Origin: Malachius bipustulatus
Lineage: Eukaryota > Arthropoda > Insecta > Coleoptera > Melyridae
NCBI GenBank assembly: GCA_910589415.1
Contig: OU342631.1
Span: forward strand, 57,316,598-57,380,597
Direction: 5' to 3'
Length of the DNA: 64,000 nt
Below, piece after piece: positions 34,201 through 49,200 of the stretch. The translations under genes were made by a program, and so were the position numbers. Positions within the stretch are counted from its first letter, which is position 1. Every line of letters begins with the position of its first letter. The notes beneath the pieces are model-generated. The model saw only the letters and a program-made list of their open reading frames with translations, was not told the DNA's origin and searched no databases.

Positions 34201-37200
34201 ACGCACATTTTACACGAATAAAAATAAAAATATGGATATACTTACATAATATGTAAAATATATATACAGAAACTAACGCTAGCGCTTCATACATGGTAAT
34301 TTTACCATCCTCCAGGAAACAAATTAACAGTATCACTGATACTGTGTATATGGTGCTGTCACGTGTGATAGACCACCATTCTAAATCGACAACCTGAGAA
34401 ACAAGAAAAAAATTAGAAGACTCTTATCTAAAAGAGAAATAGGTACACTATCTAGAATGGTCGTTTTTTAAACTTAATGTTTCACCAATTAATAAATTTA
34501 AAAACTTTTTTCTACTCCCAACCTTTAATATGCATATTAAATATGAATCACCAGTGCTTTAATGGGTCTCATTAAGATACAAATTTTCATTAAAGCACTG
34601 GTCAAGCTATCCAATGGCAGAGGAGCATTTGCAATCGAATCGGTTCCTTCTCGCTCACAATCGGGTCGGCAAGCCAACCGAAGTCACAGAGTTGTCATAC
34701 TCACGACAAAAATTGCCTTGTGATATAAGTTCTGTATTTTTGAAAAAAAATTCTGAACGTTTATTCAATTTAGAACATAAGTAACATTCAAAGAAAATTT
34801 ATCAAGATTTTATTTTACCTTAATTAATTTGATAAGTAGGTATATCGTGTAAAAGATAGGAAGATAAAGTATTATATCATTCGTAGCGCTCCGTGATAGT
34901 ATTCAAAGCGGCAACGCTGCGAACGTCGCGTTGCGCAAGTAAACAATATCGTAATTAATGGCTGTCAATGTTATTAAAATTATTAATTAATCTCAAAATC
35001 GAAGCGTAAAATTCGGAATTCGAACTTCGCATAATAAAAATTACGCAGTAGTGAGTAGTGCCCTTTGAACTTGATACTAAAACATGTCTCAGCAGAATAA
35101 TCTTAGCGACGAAGAGAAAATTTGGTAATATGCGTAAACAAATAGCAACCTATCTTAACCTCAATGATCCGCAATTGTACACGGGTCATTGCTAAAATAT
35201 ATAATTTTTTAATCTTTTCTATGAAATAAAAAAGGGTCGTAGAAAAACTATCTATAAAATGACCAAACACTTAATATTTTTTTAACAGGCTGGCAAATAT
35301 TTGCAAATCTACAGTGTGTCCAAGATAAGGAAGGGATAACATATTGGAAACGGTTAGATACGAGGTCGGTTAAATGAGGAAAATGTTGGGCAACCAGATG
35401 GGCAATTCAATGACAAAAAGATATTTCAAATATTATTTTTAATGTTGGAATAATAAAAAATTTTTTTTTTTCAATTTTCGTTTCTCTGATTTATTGACTT
35501 TTTTATTATTGAAAATTCACATGCATTGCAGGGAAATCCCTATGACGCTCTGGGAGCGGCACATGAGCGAAGATTTCGATTCACGTTGTATTTGAATCGT
35601 TGCAGGTTGTATCGTCGGGGAACACGCCCTTTGGAATGCTATCCCAAAGAGCTGAACCTGAACCTCTAACGAGCTGAACCTGATCCGGATGAGCGTCTGC
35701 GGCTCGACGTGTATTTCTGCCAAGCCTTGTTCTAGGTGGAATCAAGCGGGCTACGTCATTTGAACACTTACCATAAAAATATCTGTAAAACAGACTTAGG
35801 TCAGCTACTTTTTTCTAATGTTTGCGAGTGTCTAAATTTTTTGTCAAATCTGGGTCCCTAGTCAAGTTGATGACTTTTCTCTGAATGGAGTCAAGTAATT
35901 TCAGCGTATCTTATGAGCTGAGCTCCAAACACGTGAGCAATACTCCAAGGATGGACGGATTTGAGCCTTGTGTAAAAGGAGAAGCTGTGGAGGTGTATAA
36001 AATTTCTTCGCGCGGAAGAGTGTTTTCAGTTTTTGAGAAGCACTCTTCGGCAGATCTGAAACATGGTCATGCGAAGACATGTTCGCTCCGAGGTAGACAT
36101 GTTCACTCCACAAGTAAATGAAGAGATGACGATGGAGTAAGAAAGTGTCCCGCAATCACTATATCTGGCTCCAAAACGTTGAGATTTTTGGAGAAGATGA
36201 CTGCTTGGGTTTTTCCAGCATTAAATTTAGGTTGGTTTCTATCGCCCCAAGCTAGAATCTCTTGTATGTCATTGTTAAGTATGGCAACTTCTTGGTCTCT
36301 ACGAGTATGTGCATCGATGTTAGATGTTCACGCATCTAAGGTATAAGGAGATCATCGTAACTGTCATCAGTAAAACTGTATATTGGATTTTTTGTTGTTT
36401 CAAGCAAGTCGTTGATAAATATTAGAAAGAGACTCTGAGATAAAATGAATCCGTGCGGCACACCGGCATTAATGGAAAAGGTCTCAGAAAGAACTCCGTC
36501 GACTGCCACCTCTAAGGAGCGATCTCCGAGATAGATTAGATTTATCGTGAGTGGGCCATTGTGATACCTCAATTGCGACCGAAGGTCTATTGTGGCTCAT
36601 TTCCTAGATAACTCGCAAGCCACGAGCAGAATTTCTCTGGTATCCCATAAGCCTGAAGTTTTTCCAACAATCCATCATGCCAGCTATGGTCGAAAGTTCT
36701 AGAAATATCAAGCGCAGCCCCTTGAGACTCTTCATGGTGCTCGACTGCGCTGTGCCACAGCTCGGTGACTTTGGTGAGGAGGTCATCAGTTGATCTCTGT
36801 TTGCAGAATCCGTATTGACGGTCGCTGATTATACTAGCTCCTTCCAAGTATTTTAAAAGATGTTGGTTAATAACTTTCTCCATAATCTTGGAGATTACTG
36901 AAAGCAGTGCCACTGGTCGATAGTTATTTGGTAAGGTCATTTAAAAGCTCAGTGGCGCATTTTTTGAGTACGATAACAGGTATGCCATCGGGCCCAGAAA
37001 CGTTGTTTGGGTCTAAGGCTAACATAAAGCGGTGGAGAAAAACTGAAACTACATTTTCATTGCAGCTTTCCTTTCAACCAGCTTTATTTTTTCAATGTCA
37101 GGTTTTTTTATCCGACAATAATTCATATTTGCAGGGTCGGACTGAACTTCGATTTCTTAAATACGGACCTGAGTTTTTCATTGCAAAAATTGAAAGACAT

Positions 37201-40200
37201 TTTAATTCAAAATTTATTGACATGTCACACATGGTGGTTCAAACGAGTTTAGGACTATAGCTATTAACATCATCGTGCAATTTCGCCTTAATACGGATCT
37301 GTGTTCCCATTAAAATTCTTGCACTTGTATTACTCATCGCCATCACAATTCGACAAGTCCAGAAAGTTTAATAAGAACAGATCCATATTAAGATGAAATG
37401 ACACTGTTGATGTCAATATCTATAGGTAATCCAAAACACGTTTGAACCACCAGGTGTGACATATCATTAAATTCAGAATTAAAATATCTTTCAATTTTTT
37501 CAATAAAAAATTCAGGCCCATATTTGAAAAAACGAAGTTCAGTCCTGTCCTGCAAATATGAATTGTCAGATCAAAAACTAACATTGCAGAAATAAAGCTG
37601 GCTAAAAGCTGCAATAAAACTGTTGTTTCAGTTTATCTCTATCTGCAATAATAACAAAATTAAAAATGTCGGTTTATTCAAAATAATTCGAAAATCAAAA
37701 ATAATTTTTAAAATCTCTTCCCGCCACAACATTTTCTTTTTGGTTGCCCAACTTTTTCCAAATTTGTAACCGAAATATATGTCCCTCTCGATAACAAAAT
37801 TAACATGTTTCGGAGCTTTTTGCGTACTCATCAATTTTCAAGTTCCGTATCAATATGACAACGTATAAATTCTCTATCCTCTCTTAATGCGCATGCATCC
37901 GAATATAGCTATATCTTCTGCTTCATGCAGCCAACACGATATGTATTCCTAATATGTATTTTTTTCTGCAGTTATAAAATTTTCAAAATTTATTACAGAG
38001 AATGTACTAAAACACTTAAATAATTAAAATTAGGTACTATTTCTATATGCATAGTATGAACGGCTTTATGAAATTGTCTAATTCAACATAATAATTGGAG
38101 ACTACTAATTTCTCCACTGTTTGAGTATTATTATTCTAAACTGAAGTAGGTAATTTTAATCATTCAATATCAATATGTGATTATTGAACGTCAAATGACT
38201 TAAATATCACTGGAACTATGTCATATATGTATTTATATTATTAGAGTAGGTACGTACCATTCTAGCAAAAAGCCCACAACAAGCGGGGACGGCGAGGATG
38301 TTGAAGACGGCAGAGCCCACGATTGTACCGACGCCTATGTCACCTTCGGTGACAAATGTCCCCACGCAATTAATGAAAAGTTCGGCACAAGAGCTGGCCG
38401 TTGCCATAAATGTAGCTCCTGCTATATCTTCCTTCATGTCGAGCTCTGAAATACACGTTTACAAATTAAACTGCATTGGGGAATCACAGACGTTTTATCT
38501 CTTTTCGTACAATGAATTATAACAGAGGTGTCGTAAATTGTGAAATAAAAAGGTGGAAAATTTAATCAATCGCACTCCAGAGTCCTCTCAAACGTGAATA
38601 ATACACACCGACTGGTTTTATTCCGTTACATTTCAATTTTGCCAATATCTCACTATGTGCATACCTGTAACACTGGCCTCATAATGGAAATGGACTCTCA
38701 ATAAATCGTAATATTGAAAGCAAAAGGAATATTCATTTTTCTTTAAACTAAGTTGAGTTTACGCCCGTGTTCACAAACGTAATTTCCTAAATCATTGCGC
38801 AATCATGTATCTCCGTCTCGTTGTATTGCGTATATTATACCTAAACTTATCTCCATCGTATTTATTTAATTATTTTAAAGTTATTACAGGACAGAGACGC
38901 ATTGTTAATACGGGCACTAGAATCTATTTCAAAAGAAATACGTTGCCAGTATTCCTTTACAAAACAGTTCAGTATTCAACAATTTTAAAAGTGAAACATA
39001 CTGTTGCACCTTGTAAAAGACACCGAACTATTTGACTAGCCAAGGACAGTATAAACACGGATGGATACAATAATAAGCTTATATGGCTGCAGCATCTGGG
39101 ATCTCAAAACCGTCCTTGGTATTTTATTTACAGCAAGCAAACAAATAAACACGCCCAGTTCACTGCAGTACACGAATCTTGCCAAAGAGTAAAACATCTT
39201 ATTTGTTTTTGTGTTTTTTCAATTCATCAAACATGTATTTTATCAAAGAGATCCGTTTTATCAGTAGTGTGTGTTAGTTTTGATGCTGTTTTTGTTAGTT
39301 ATGCAACCTTATGTTATTGCATATTTGAATGTTGCTTACAACTCTGATCAAATTTTTCGAATAACATTTTTGATATTGTCGTAAATGAAAAATTCACATG
39401 TTTGGACCAACCGTGTAGGTACAAGGTTGTTCCAAACATGTGAATTTTTACAAAGATGGGGCTTTGGTTTTTTCAACTTCCTCCCTCCCCCAAATGAATA
39501 AATAGTGCAAACTCTTCTGTATAAATACCCCATTACAAATAGAAACATCTGAGGGGCTTTTTCTTGTTGCAACGGTTTCAATTACATTTCAAAACTATTT
39601 CAATACTACGTCATTGATTTTATGATCACAAAAATTAACTATTTCAAATTGATGAAACTGACATTGCTGTGGATCATAAATTGGGTCACTATAACGGACA
39701 TGTATTACGTCTAACCACAAAACATGTTCAAAAATTAAACAAATTTTGGTTCACTAGGAATCATTATCACATTTATTATTGGTCAACCATTTATCGACAT
39801 CCTAATATAAATTGCGTAGAGTAGATTGGAATTGAAACCATCTTTTTCTATTTTGACGTTTTACATTTCGAAACTAGAGGTTCCGCTGGTTTGAAACTGT
39901 TTTCAAACCATTGAACCAGTTTCAATTCTAACGTCACTAGTTTAACGCGAAAATGATATGTTTCGAAATCATAGAAGTAGTTTGAGACTGCTGCAGATTT
40001 TTTATGTTTAGCAAAAATTTAAAAAAAATTATCAAAAAATGTATTAAATTTTTTTGAAAATATGACAACATTTATTTTTACTACATACAAAATTTTAAAT
40101 TTCTTAAATATTTAATAACTAAACATTACAAAATGCCTTTCTTTTGGGAAATCACTCAAAGCTTTATTTCTTCTAAAGCTGCGTACTCACTAGAGCACGA

Positions 40201-43200
40201 GCCCCGAACGAGCGCCTAGAATAGAGCAGAGCCGAGCATTCAGGGCGTTTATATTTTTCACCCGAGCCCCGAACGAGCATTCGGTTCGGCACTGATCCAG
40301 TTGTTCGTAGGTACATAGTTCGGCAGTAGAGCTGGTTAATCCCGTCCAGACTGAACGCGAACATCCTTTGATGTACCGACAGAGCTCGGATCGGTCTGAG
40401 CACGTTCGCCGAACAACCTGAGCGTGCTCGGCTCTGTTCGGATGCCCGTCCACATCTGAGCGGCTCAGCTCTGTTCGGGAGGCTCGTTCGGGGCTCGTGC
40501 TCTAGTGAGTACGGGGCTTAATAAGTACGTTTTTGATACATCCAACGATTAACGAGTTATTAGCGAAAATCTACTTTTTTCACCAAAGCGGCGGTTACTT
40601 TTTTTCTTTGGAGAGGGGGGAGGCGCACCTTCAGAAGGGATTTTTGGGTATTTTGGTTCTGTACCCAAATTACTAATAACTTAAATTGATGATTATTTAT
40701 GACCTTAAGTATATTTTTTATTTCACCGACTGGACTAATAGAAATCGTCGTATCTAGTGGTACACGATTTTCTTATTAAGCATTACTAAGATACAGGTAA
40801 TACAAAATTTGATAGCGGAGAATTCCAAGAAGGCATTCTAAGGCAAGCTACTGAGATCTGTATGCTCATAAAGCAAATCGGATTATCTCACCGTGTCCTT
40901 TCCAATAATTCTCCGCCTTCATATTCTGTATGAGCAGTACTGAGAGTACGTTTAGGAATCATTACAATGAGCGTAGTTATTAAAATAGGTTCCGCATAGA
41001 TAACTAAACTTTGTTCCGATCACGTCAATGAGACTACGCACGAACCGACAGTGAATTTATATCGAGAATTACAGACAAATTATTGCATTGGTAAGTATAT
41101 TCTCCCAAGTATTTGAAAAAAATTATATTCAATAAAATAACGCAATAATTCGTAGATTATAATATACTGACACCTTTTATGCAGCATAATATGCTGCATA
41201 TTATATTATAATGGATGCAGTCGATCAACGAAAGATCGTGGTTGGGATATTTTTTACCTCTCACAGGCATTCGACACCATTGATATTTCATATTTGGCTT
41301 CTAAGTTATATAACTTACGAATTCCACATCTACAATATGGCCAATATAAACCACGGTGGTAGAAGTATAGGTGAGCCGACTGCCGTCTTATAAGCAGGCC
41401 TCTCGCTGTCCTCAAACCTGTAACAGCTCACGTGCGAGAGAGAACGCGCAGAACGGCCCAGATCTCCCAGTCTAGTGCACTGTGCTGAATATGCTGAACG
41501 TTACTCTTCGTTGCATTTTGATGATTTTTAATAGTTTTCTGTTTTATTTCGTGATCTGTTGTTCGTGATATTTCAACATGGGATGGAAATGCTGTGTTCC
41601 TAATTGTAATTCGGGTTATAAAAGCTGCAAAGAATATCCATAATCCATAAATAGCAATCGTTCTAACTGTTATTGCTATTTAATTGTTTTTATTTAATTA
41701 ACCCTTTCACTACCAGGAGATTTCCTGGTGGCAAAAAAATTTTTTTTCATAAGACTTTAGTTCCATTAGATCATAGAAATGGGAAAATATTTTTTTTTTT
41801 TTTTTGAATATTTCCTTGATGGAAAAAAAAATTGTCCACGATCATGTACAAATTGAGTGAACTATCATTTTCAGTTTTTTAGTTGGCTTATTTATAAATT
41901 TGTTTCGACACGTTTTGGATGATTTTTTTTAATGCAAAGAATCTAAATTCGTTTATAAAAACTTTATTAAACATAACATTCAATATCCATTTGAAAAAAT
42001 AAAAATAATACAATTTTACAAAATAACAAAAAACAACAAATAAAAAAAAAAGAAAATTAACTCATGTAGGTACACCGATTTTTCTCCAGTAGGTCTTCAG
42101 TGGCTTTGTCACATTTAAATGATACACCTGTAAAAAATATAGATATTTTTGAAGATATAAGTAGCTGAAGCTTTTTAGACATAACTAAATTCACATTACT
42201 TTCAATATACCTACTCCATGTAATGAAGTGCTACAAATTATCCTCTCACTCTGTTTGTCCATGATCATGGACAACATAAATTTGTGAAAAATTACCTTTG
42301 AATCTATTTGTACATGATCATGGACATTCATGAATGTGATGATATATAATTGGTTTTTCTACACATATGGTTGAAATAATCAATTATTACTTTGGTTTAA
42401 CAATCATAAAGTCGATTAAAGTCATAAAATTAAATAGAACTAATATAAAAATAGGAAAAAAAAGATAAATATTGAGAGCAACTTACCTGATAAAGCACTA
42501 GCAAACTCGGCCATGTTTATTTTTGAGGAAACTTATCAATATAACTCACAGATGGCGTTGATACTGCGAGAAATGAATAAACAGATGTCCAAGATCATGT
42601 ACAAATTGAGATTGGTTAGTGTATTTGATTTTCTTTCTCTTTATCAGTCTCTAAATATTATGTACATGATCATGGACATCAGTAGTGAAAGGGTTAAAGC
42701 CTTCTGATTAGTTTTTTGATATTTCTTTTAAGCGATTTTGATTTTATTAATCTCGATGCATTGAAAAAAAAGTCGAATTTTTTCGGCCATTTTAGCACCA
42801 TATTACAGTTTTTTATCGCTGGCGCCCGAACTAATTTTTATTTATGAAACTGATTATACCATTCCGTGGTATAATATAATATCAATTACACAAATCCTCA
42901 AAGTTTCAATTTTTTATCTTTAAAATTAACCTCTATTTCGGGGGTGGACACGAGTGATGGACCAGCCTGTAGAGATGATGTCATATACCTAGGCATGCAA
43001 CTTTTTATTTCATAAAATTGTTATTAGATTAATACATAAATATTATACCTATACAATAGATGGGTAGATAGGTATTTATTATAATTATTGCCAATAAACG
43101 ATTATTATGTAGACTAATTAGGTAACGAGTTTCTTTAAAAAACACCTTCAAAGAATTCCCTATCGACGGACGCGCTGCTATAGTTTATGCGTTCATTTTC

Positions 43201-46200
43201 TCTGGCATATTTGGCATGTATTTATTTAATAGAGAAAAAATATCTTACAAGTATCATATCTAGAATTATTATAATGAAGAATGACATAGTTCCTTTCCAT
43301 AAAAAAACTCGTGAACATTAAGGCTGAAAATTGTCAAAAATAATCAAAATACAATACAGCATTCCATTGCAGCTGTAGGTAGATACAGTGCGCTAGACTG
43401 AACCGATCGGCCGCTTGACGCTTTCTCTGTCGCACAGTAGCGTTGCACGTTCGAGGACAATTTCACAGCAGCGTTGGAGTACCTGTGTATCTTTTACCGT
43501 GATATAAACTAAGAAAGTAAGAAAGAATAGTCTTGATATAGGTGTCACGCCATATGATCTGCGATATTTTTATAGTGTGTGTGTTTGTACTTGACGTGAT
43601 GTTATCATATACAATGTCTGATTGTTTGTTTTTTGTATGTTTATTTTTGACAAATACCTTTTAGACAATCTTGTATTAATGCACTTGATGTTTTTTGCAA
43701 TCAAAGGTGTGAAAATAATGTAAAGTAAAATAAAGTAAAGTGAGTAGCATAAAGATATTGTAACATAACTTCTGACTTACTCATGCAGAGCATTTTAATG
43801 GTAGGGATGAAGTATTCTTCGCAAACGATGGCCAGCAGCACGAAGAGATAGCAAGCGATGAGGGCATGCAGCACAATCCAGCCATGTTGGCGTTCTGTCC
43901 TAGTCAGTCCATCAGAGGGGAATTCTAATATAGCTGGAGGTGTGCAGTTGGTGACATTTTCTACCGAGAGAAGACGCCGTCTTATGATACCTGAAATAAA
44001 GAGATTGTTTGTATACACTTTGAATCATTACTCACGTATAAGAATACCTGCAAGTATTATTGGTTTATTAATTTATGATTAAAATGTTTTTTATTCTACT
44101 GAATTTATTATACTCATGGGTGATCAGCAACTCGCGCACTCCGAATACAGGGCGATATAGAGCCCATTAAAATTAGGGATATTCTGCAAAAAAATTGAAT
44201 CCAACGGTTGGTTTTCAAGTAACAGAGTTACCCTCATCCGAGTTTAAAGGTAATTTTTTCAATAACCGTGATAAAAACTAATGAACAATTCAGGTTACTG
44301 TAATGTCTGGAACGGATACCATATAATTCATCAATTTTTTTTCCATAAAACCTCTTTATAGAGGAATTGAGAATGTTGGATATTGATACCATACCTACAT
44401 CTGAACGAAATTTGAAGTTGGGCAACCGCCTGAACTCAACTTAGAATATAAAATATTCAAATGCCTTCATTGCTATGGAAATAAAAATAATAACTAAACC
44501 ATCTAACCCAAACTTATTCACATGTTCAGTGTAGTGTTGCCACATTGTTTTTACAAAAATGGTCATATCTTTGGAAGAAAAGAACTTACAACACTACAGT
44601 AAGAAAATTTACCAGTCTTAAAAAGTGAAGTTTACCGCAGCATGCTCTGAGTGCGCGAGTTACTGGGGCAGCTGCCTGAATGTCATTCTGGGGCTGCCAC
44701 CGCTTCCCATTTGGATAAAAGGGGAGGCCATGGCGGCCCACTTAAGAATGCGTGATTCGGGACTATGGAAAGGCGGAGGATACAAAGGACACACAGAGAT
44801 AGCCAAGGTTGTCGAGGTGGAGATACCAATCTCAAACCTTATGTCTACCTCAAAAACAAGGAATAACAGAGAAAACAAGAAATTTACCCTGCAAATTCCT
44901 GAAAAGGAAAAGTGGGAAAAAAGGGAGGTAGCCTTCGAACCAGGAGGACTAGTTTGTTTCACAGACGGCTCCAGGAACAAAAATGGCTACATAAGAGCGG
45001 GGCTCTACCTGGCCGAACGGAAACTGTGAAGATCCTTTCCTCTTGGGTCCACCGCAACCGTCTTCCAGGCGGAGATTTATGCCATCCTGCAAGCAGCTAG
45101 ATTGGAGCAGATAACAGAAGCCGGGGAACGGACGATATACATACTATGCACGGATAGTCAGGCCGCCGCGAAAGCGCTGGGCACACACGGAACCAGCTCC
45201 CCACTGGTCCATGAGTGTGTCGAGGCGCTGAACAGACTGGCGGACAGAAAATCGGTGCATATCGTGTGGGTTCCTGCATACTCAGGTGTACCAGGCAATG
45301 AGCTAGCAGATCAATACGCGAAGCTCGGGACCAGGGAAGCCTTTTGTGGGCCGTAGCCCGTCCTGGGTCTGACCAAAAATCTTCTCAAAGAATCTATAAA
45401 AGAATGGACTCGCAAGGGTTTAGAGAACCACTGGGAAACAGCACCAGGCTGCAGAAAGGCCAGGCTGTTTCTGGCCGGTCCGATCGGAAACAGACGGGCC
45501 AGCATGTCCAGAATGAACCGGAAGGAACTCAGACTACTAGTCGGGGTTCCCACCGGTCACAGCAGTCTGAACAGACACCTGCAAGTGATGGGGGTCACTC
45601 GAGACCCGGTCTGCCCTAAATGCGGAATGGATGACGAGGACTCCCACCATTATATGTAAGCGTATGCGAGGTATACAGCAACCTCAGAAATGAAACTCCT
45701 CTCATACAACAACCTTCTGGCCTTTATTAAAAGGTCGGGGAGGTTCGAGTAGGAGTTTCACCATGGTTCGGGTACGGCGAAAAGGGCCCTCGGTGGCCTA
45801 GTCGCTTGGAGTGCTTACCACCCCAACCCACCATACTACTACTAGTAGTCTTTTGTATAGGTCATAAAATGTTCAAAATTTATATCTCATATTTCATAAA
45901 CTAATAAGTTTTTTTTTTCAAATAAAATATCCTATCAAGGAACAAATCCATGCTACTTTTCAATGAGTTAAGAGTAAGTGCCTAACCCTATCAACCAGGA
46001 ATCGGTTCCACTGGTTTAAGATTAATTGCCTCATGGAATTTCAATTTTTTTCATGAATATCTAAAGACGTTAAAGACGTTAAGTTCGCTTTTTAAAAAAT
46101 GTATTCATTAAATTTGGAAACAAGAGGCCTCTACTACAGGAAAACAAATTCTTTAAAACAGATATTAAAGAAGTTGGGTTCTCAACTTAACATTCTCATA

Positions 46201-49200
46201 ATATCTCGGACAATTAACGAGAGCGATTTTTTGTACCATTATTCTTATGTGACTTCTTGAAGACCGTTCAAAAACCAATTAAAAACTTTACCCACGACTT
46301 AATGAGGAACCTATTTTCTGTAGTATGTTACTGTTACTGTAGTTTTGTTCTTTCTGTGCAAGATAATTTACAACGAATTTTTCAAATGAAACTTGAACTA
46401 CTTACCGTCCCTTCGTGTCACAAACCTTTGAAGCTTAGTTTATTTTGTTACTTGGTTAGGTACTTGTTATCTAGCCACGCATTTATATTTTATGAGTCAT
46501 CAGTATATCACCAAACACAATATAACAGTCATAAATTATTAATATTATTGCATGTGAAACCCAAATGATAATAACATAAAGCTAATTAATTGATATAATA
46601 AAACCTATACTCGTAGCTTGTAGCTTCTAATAAAGATTGTATTCTAAATACTACTAAAATTTAAAATATTTAATAATTATTTAATAGTCTATTTTCATCT
46701 TAACGAAAGAGACCTATTCTCAGATCATGAAAAAAGGATATTATAATGTATTGCCAAGCAGACATAGGAAACACCTCCCTAACGTAAAACGTTTAAATAA
46801 TATGTAATAACGTTAGGCGTTATTTTCCTTCACCTAAAATTTTTGTAGTATGCTCTTTTAACTTCTTTAAAAGCAGTTACATTATTTTATATCAATTTAA
46901 AAAAAAGTGAACGTCAAACGTAACAATGCTACTACGAATTTCCGTTAATAGTGAAAGCCATCTTGCGCATAAATAGTGTATTTTTATGATTTGATTCATG
47001 GATATTTTCGCTGTTTGGCGCAATACATGGGTTAACTATGGGAAAACGGATATAGAAAATTAGAAATTTTTTTACATCTCGTGGACAATCACCTTAGTAC
47101 CTACGTACCTATCTAAAATATACAGGGTGAGTCCCCTGCTAAGATGCAAAGCTCGATTACACCTACACCATTATCGAAATGAACCAAAAAGTGCTGTAAA
47201 TGGGAGGGTAAAGTGCAGTTTGTAAAATAATTTTCAGATACACAGGATGGCCCAATATCGCTGTGCATATCGTATTTAAAATAGGACACCCTCTGTTATT
47301 ACATCTTCAGATTATTTGAGAAAAGTAAGAAAGAATGTATGGTTTGTAAAGTTAAAGTTTGTAACGAGTGATTTATGAGTTATAAACAAATTAAATTCGC
47401 GATTTTCCATTTTCAAAGCAGCTTATTTTAAAAAGCTCAAGATAGGGGAAAACGGCTTACATGTTCCTACTTAATTTTCCATTTGGTATGCTATCATGTA
47501 GCTGAAATTTTTATACCGGGTGATAAAAATAATTAAATTTTTTACCTTTCTGTATAAAAATTTCATCTATCCAATAGGACACCGGATGAAAATTTAAGAT
47601 AGGGACATGTAAGCCGTTCTCCCATATTTCGAGCCGTTTTCAATATACAGGGTGCACCATGGTATCCTTCTCTATATTGCTATCTCCTAACGCTAACGGA
47701 TACAGGGTCGGTTAAACAAGTCCAAAGGAGCGCAATTTTGTGGCCATCTCGATTTCGTCGAGACATACAAGATATCTGCGACCGTTACTGAAATATCCTG
47801 AAAAAACTGAAAAATAGAGATTTCTTATTTTTTCCATATCTTTTTTATTATTGAGGATTAATGAATAATTTTTTGTGGGCTTACATAAGTCGGCAAGAGC
47901 TACCCATCTGACATTTCAAAAATTTTCAAAGCCGACTAGATCCCAGAATTTTCATAGTCAACTTTCGTTTTTCTTATGGCCACCATAGTGTTCTTTTATG
48001 TTGTTCGGTATAAAAAAAATCATAAAAACAAAAAATTGTTAAAATTCAAAAAATAAATTAAAAAAATTTATATTCTTCTTTTTTATTTACAAAAAAGACA
48101 CATTTTTAGACCGAATTTCATAGATAAATTAAAAAACCATAAGGCAAGCACTATTTCGGCGTATTTTACAAATGTTGACGTTTTTCGACGATTTTTTTTA
48201 GGTTTTTTTTTCAAAAAAGAAAGAATAAAAATTTAAATTTTTTTTTTTAAGTTTATTATTTTTTGGTTTCCATTATTTTTTTCATATCGGACGACATAAA
48301 AAAAACAATATGGCGGCCATAAGAAAAACGAAAGTTGACTGTGAAAACTCTTGGATCTAGTAGGCCTTGAAAATTTTTGAAATGTCAGATGGATAGCTCT
48401 TAACGGCTTATGTAAGCCTACAAAAAATTATTTATTAATTTCCAATAATAAAAAAGATAGTTATGAGGAAAATAAGAAATCTCGATTTTTCAGTTTAATT
48501 TAAATCTTTTCTCTAATTTAACCGACCCTGTATCTCTTAGCGTTCAGGAGATAGCAATATAGAGAAGGATACATGGTGCACCCTGTATAAGCTGCTCTGA
48601 AAATGGAAAATCGCGATCTTCATTTGTTTATAGCTCAGAAATTACAAACTTCAACTTTACAAACCATTCTTTTTGAGTTTTCTCAAACAATATGCAAATG
48701 TAATAATATAGAGGGTGTCCTATTTAAAATAACAATGTTGTATGGACTACAGCGATATTGGGTCATCCATGAGAAAATAATTTTACAAACTGTACTTCAC
48801 CCTCCCATTTAAAGCCTTTTTGGTTCATTTCGATATCTTTAATGGTGTAGGTGTAATCGAGCTTTTCATCTCAGACGACTCACCCTGTATTTATTATTCA
48901 AGCCATATTACGAATTGCACTGATTTCTTATATGCAAAACATTTCAAAACATTGATAGATGCTTACAGTAAGAATTTTATTTGCGGGCGGATATGGAGGT
49001 GGAAACTGAGTAGGTAAGTAACCTGCGGTTCCACCTGAGATAGTTGAAAAGTTATTACAGTATTATTACAGTACTTATTGATATGTGTAGGCTTTCACGG
49101 CCGGATTCTATTGAAATCGAAATTAATTCCGGGTTGTTGTGCCGTGGTCCATGGATATTTGCTCCGGCGGAGCAAATTACGATCACGATTTCAATCAGTA

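Noticed and set aside
40190..40453. Overlapping minus-strand frames inside the 40-kb MITE
   Set aside because: They arise from GC-rich repetitive MITE sequence and are antisense to each other.
46257..46568. 103-codon frame in intron 1
   Set aside because: AT-rich, no domain and no splice or context support.
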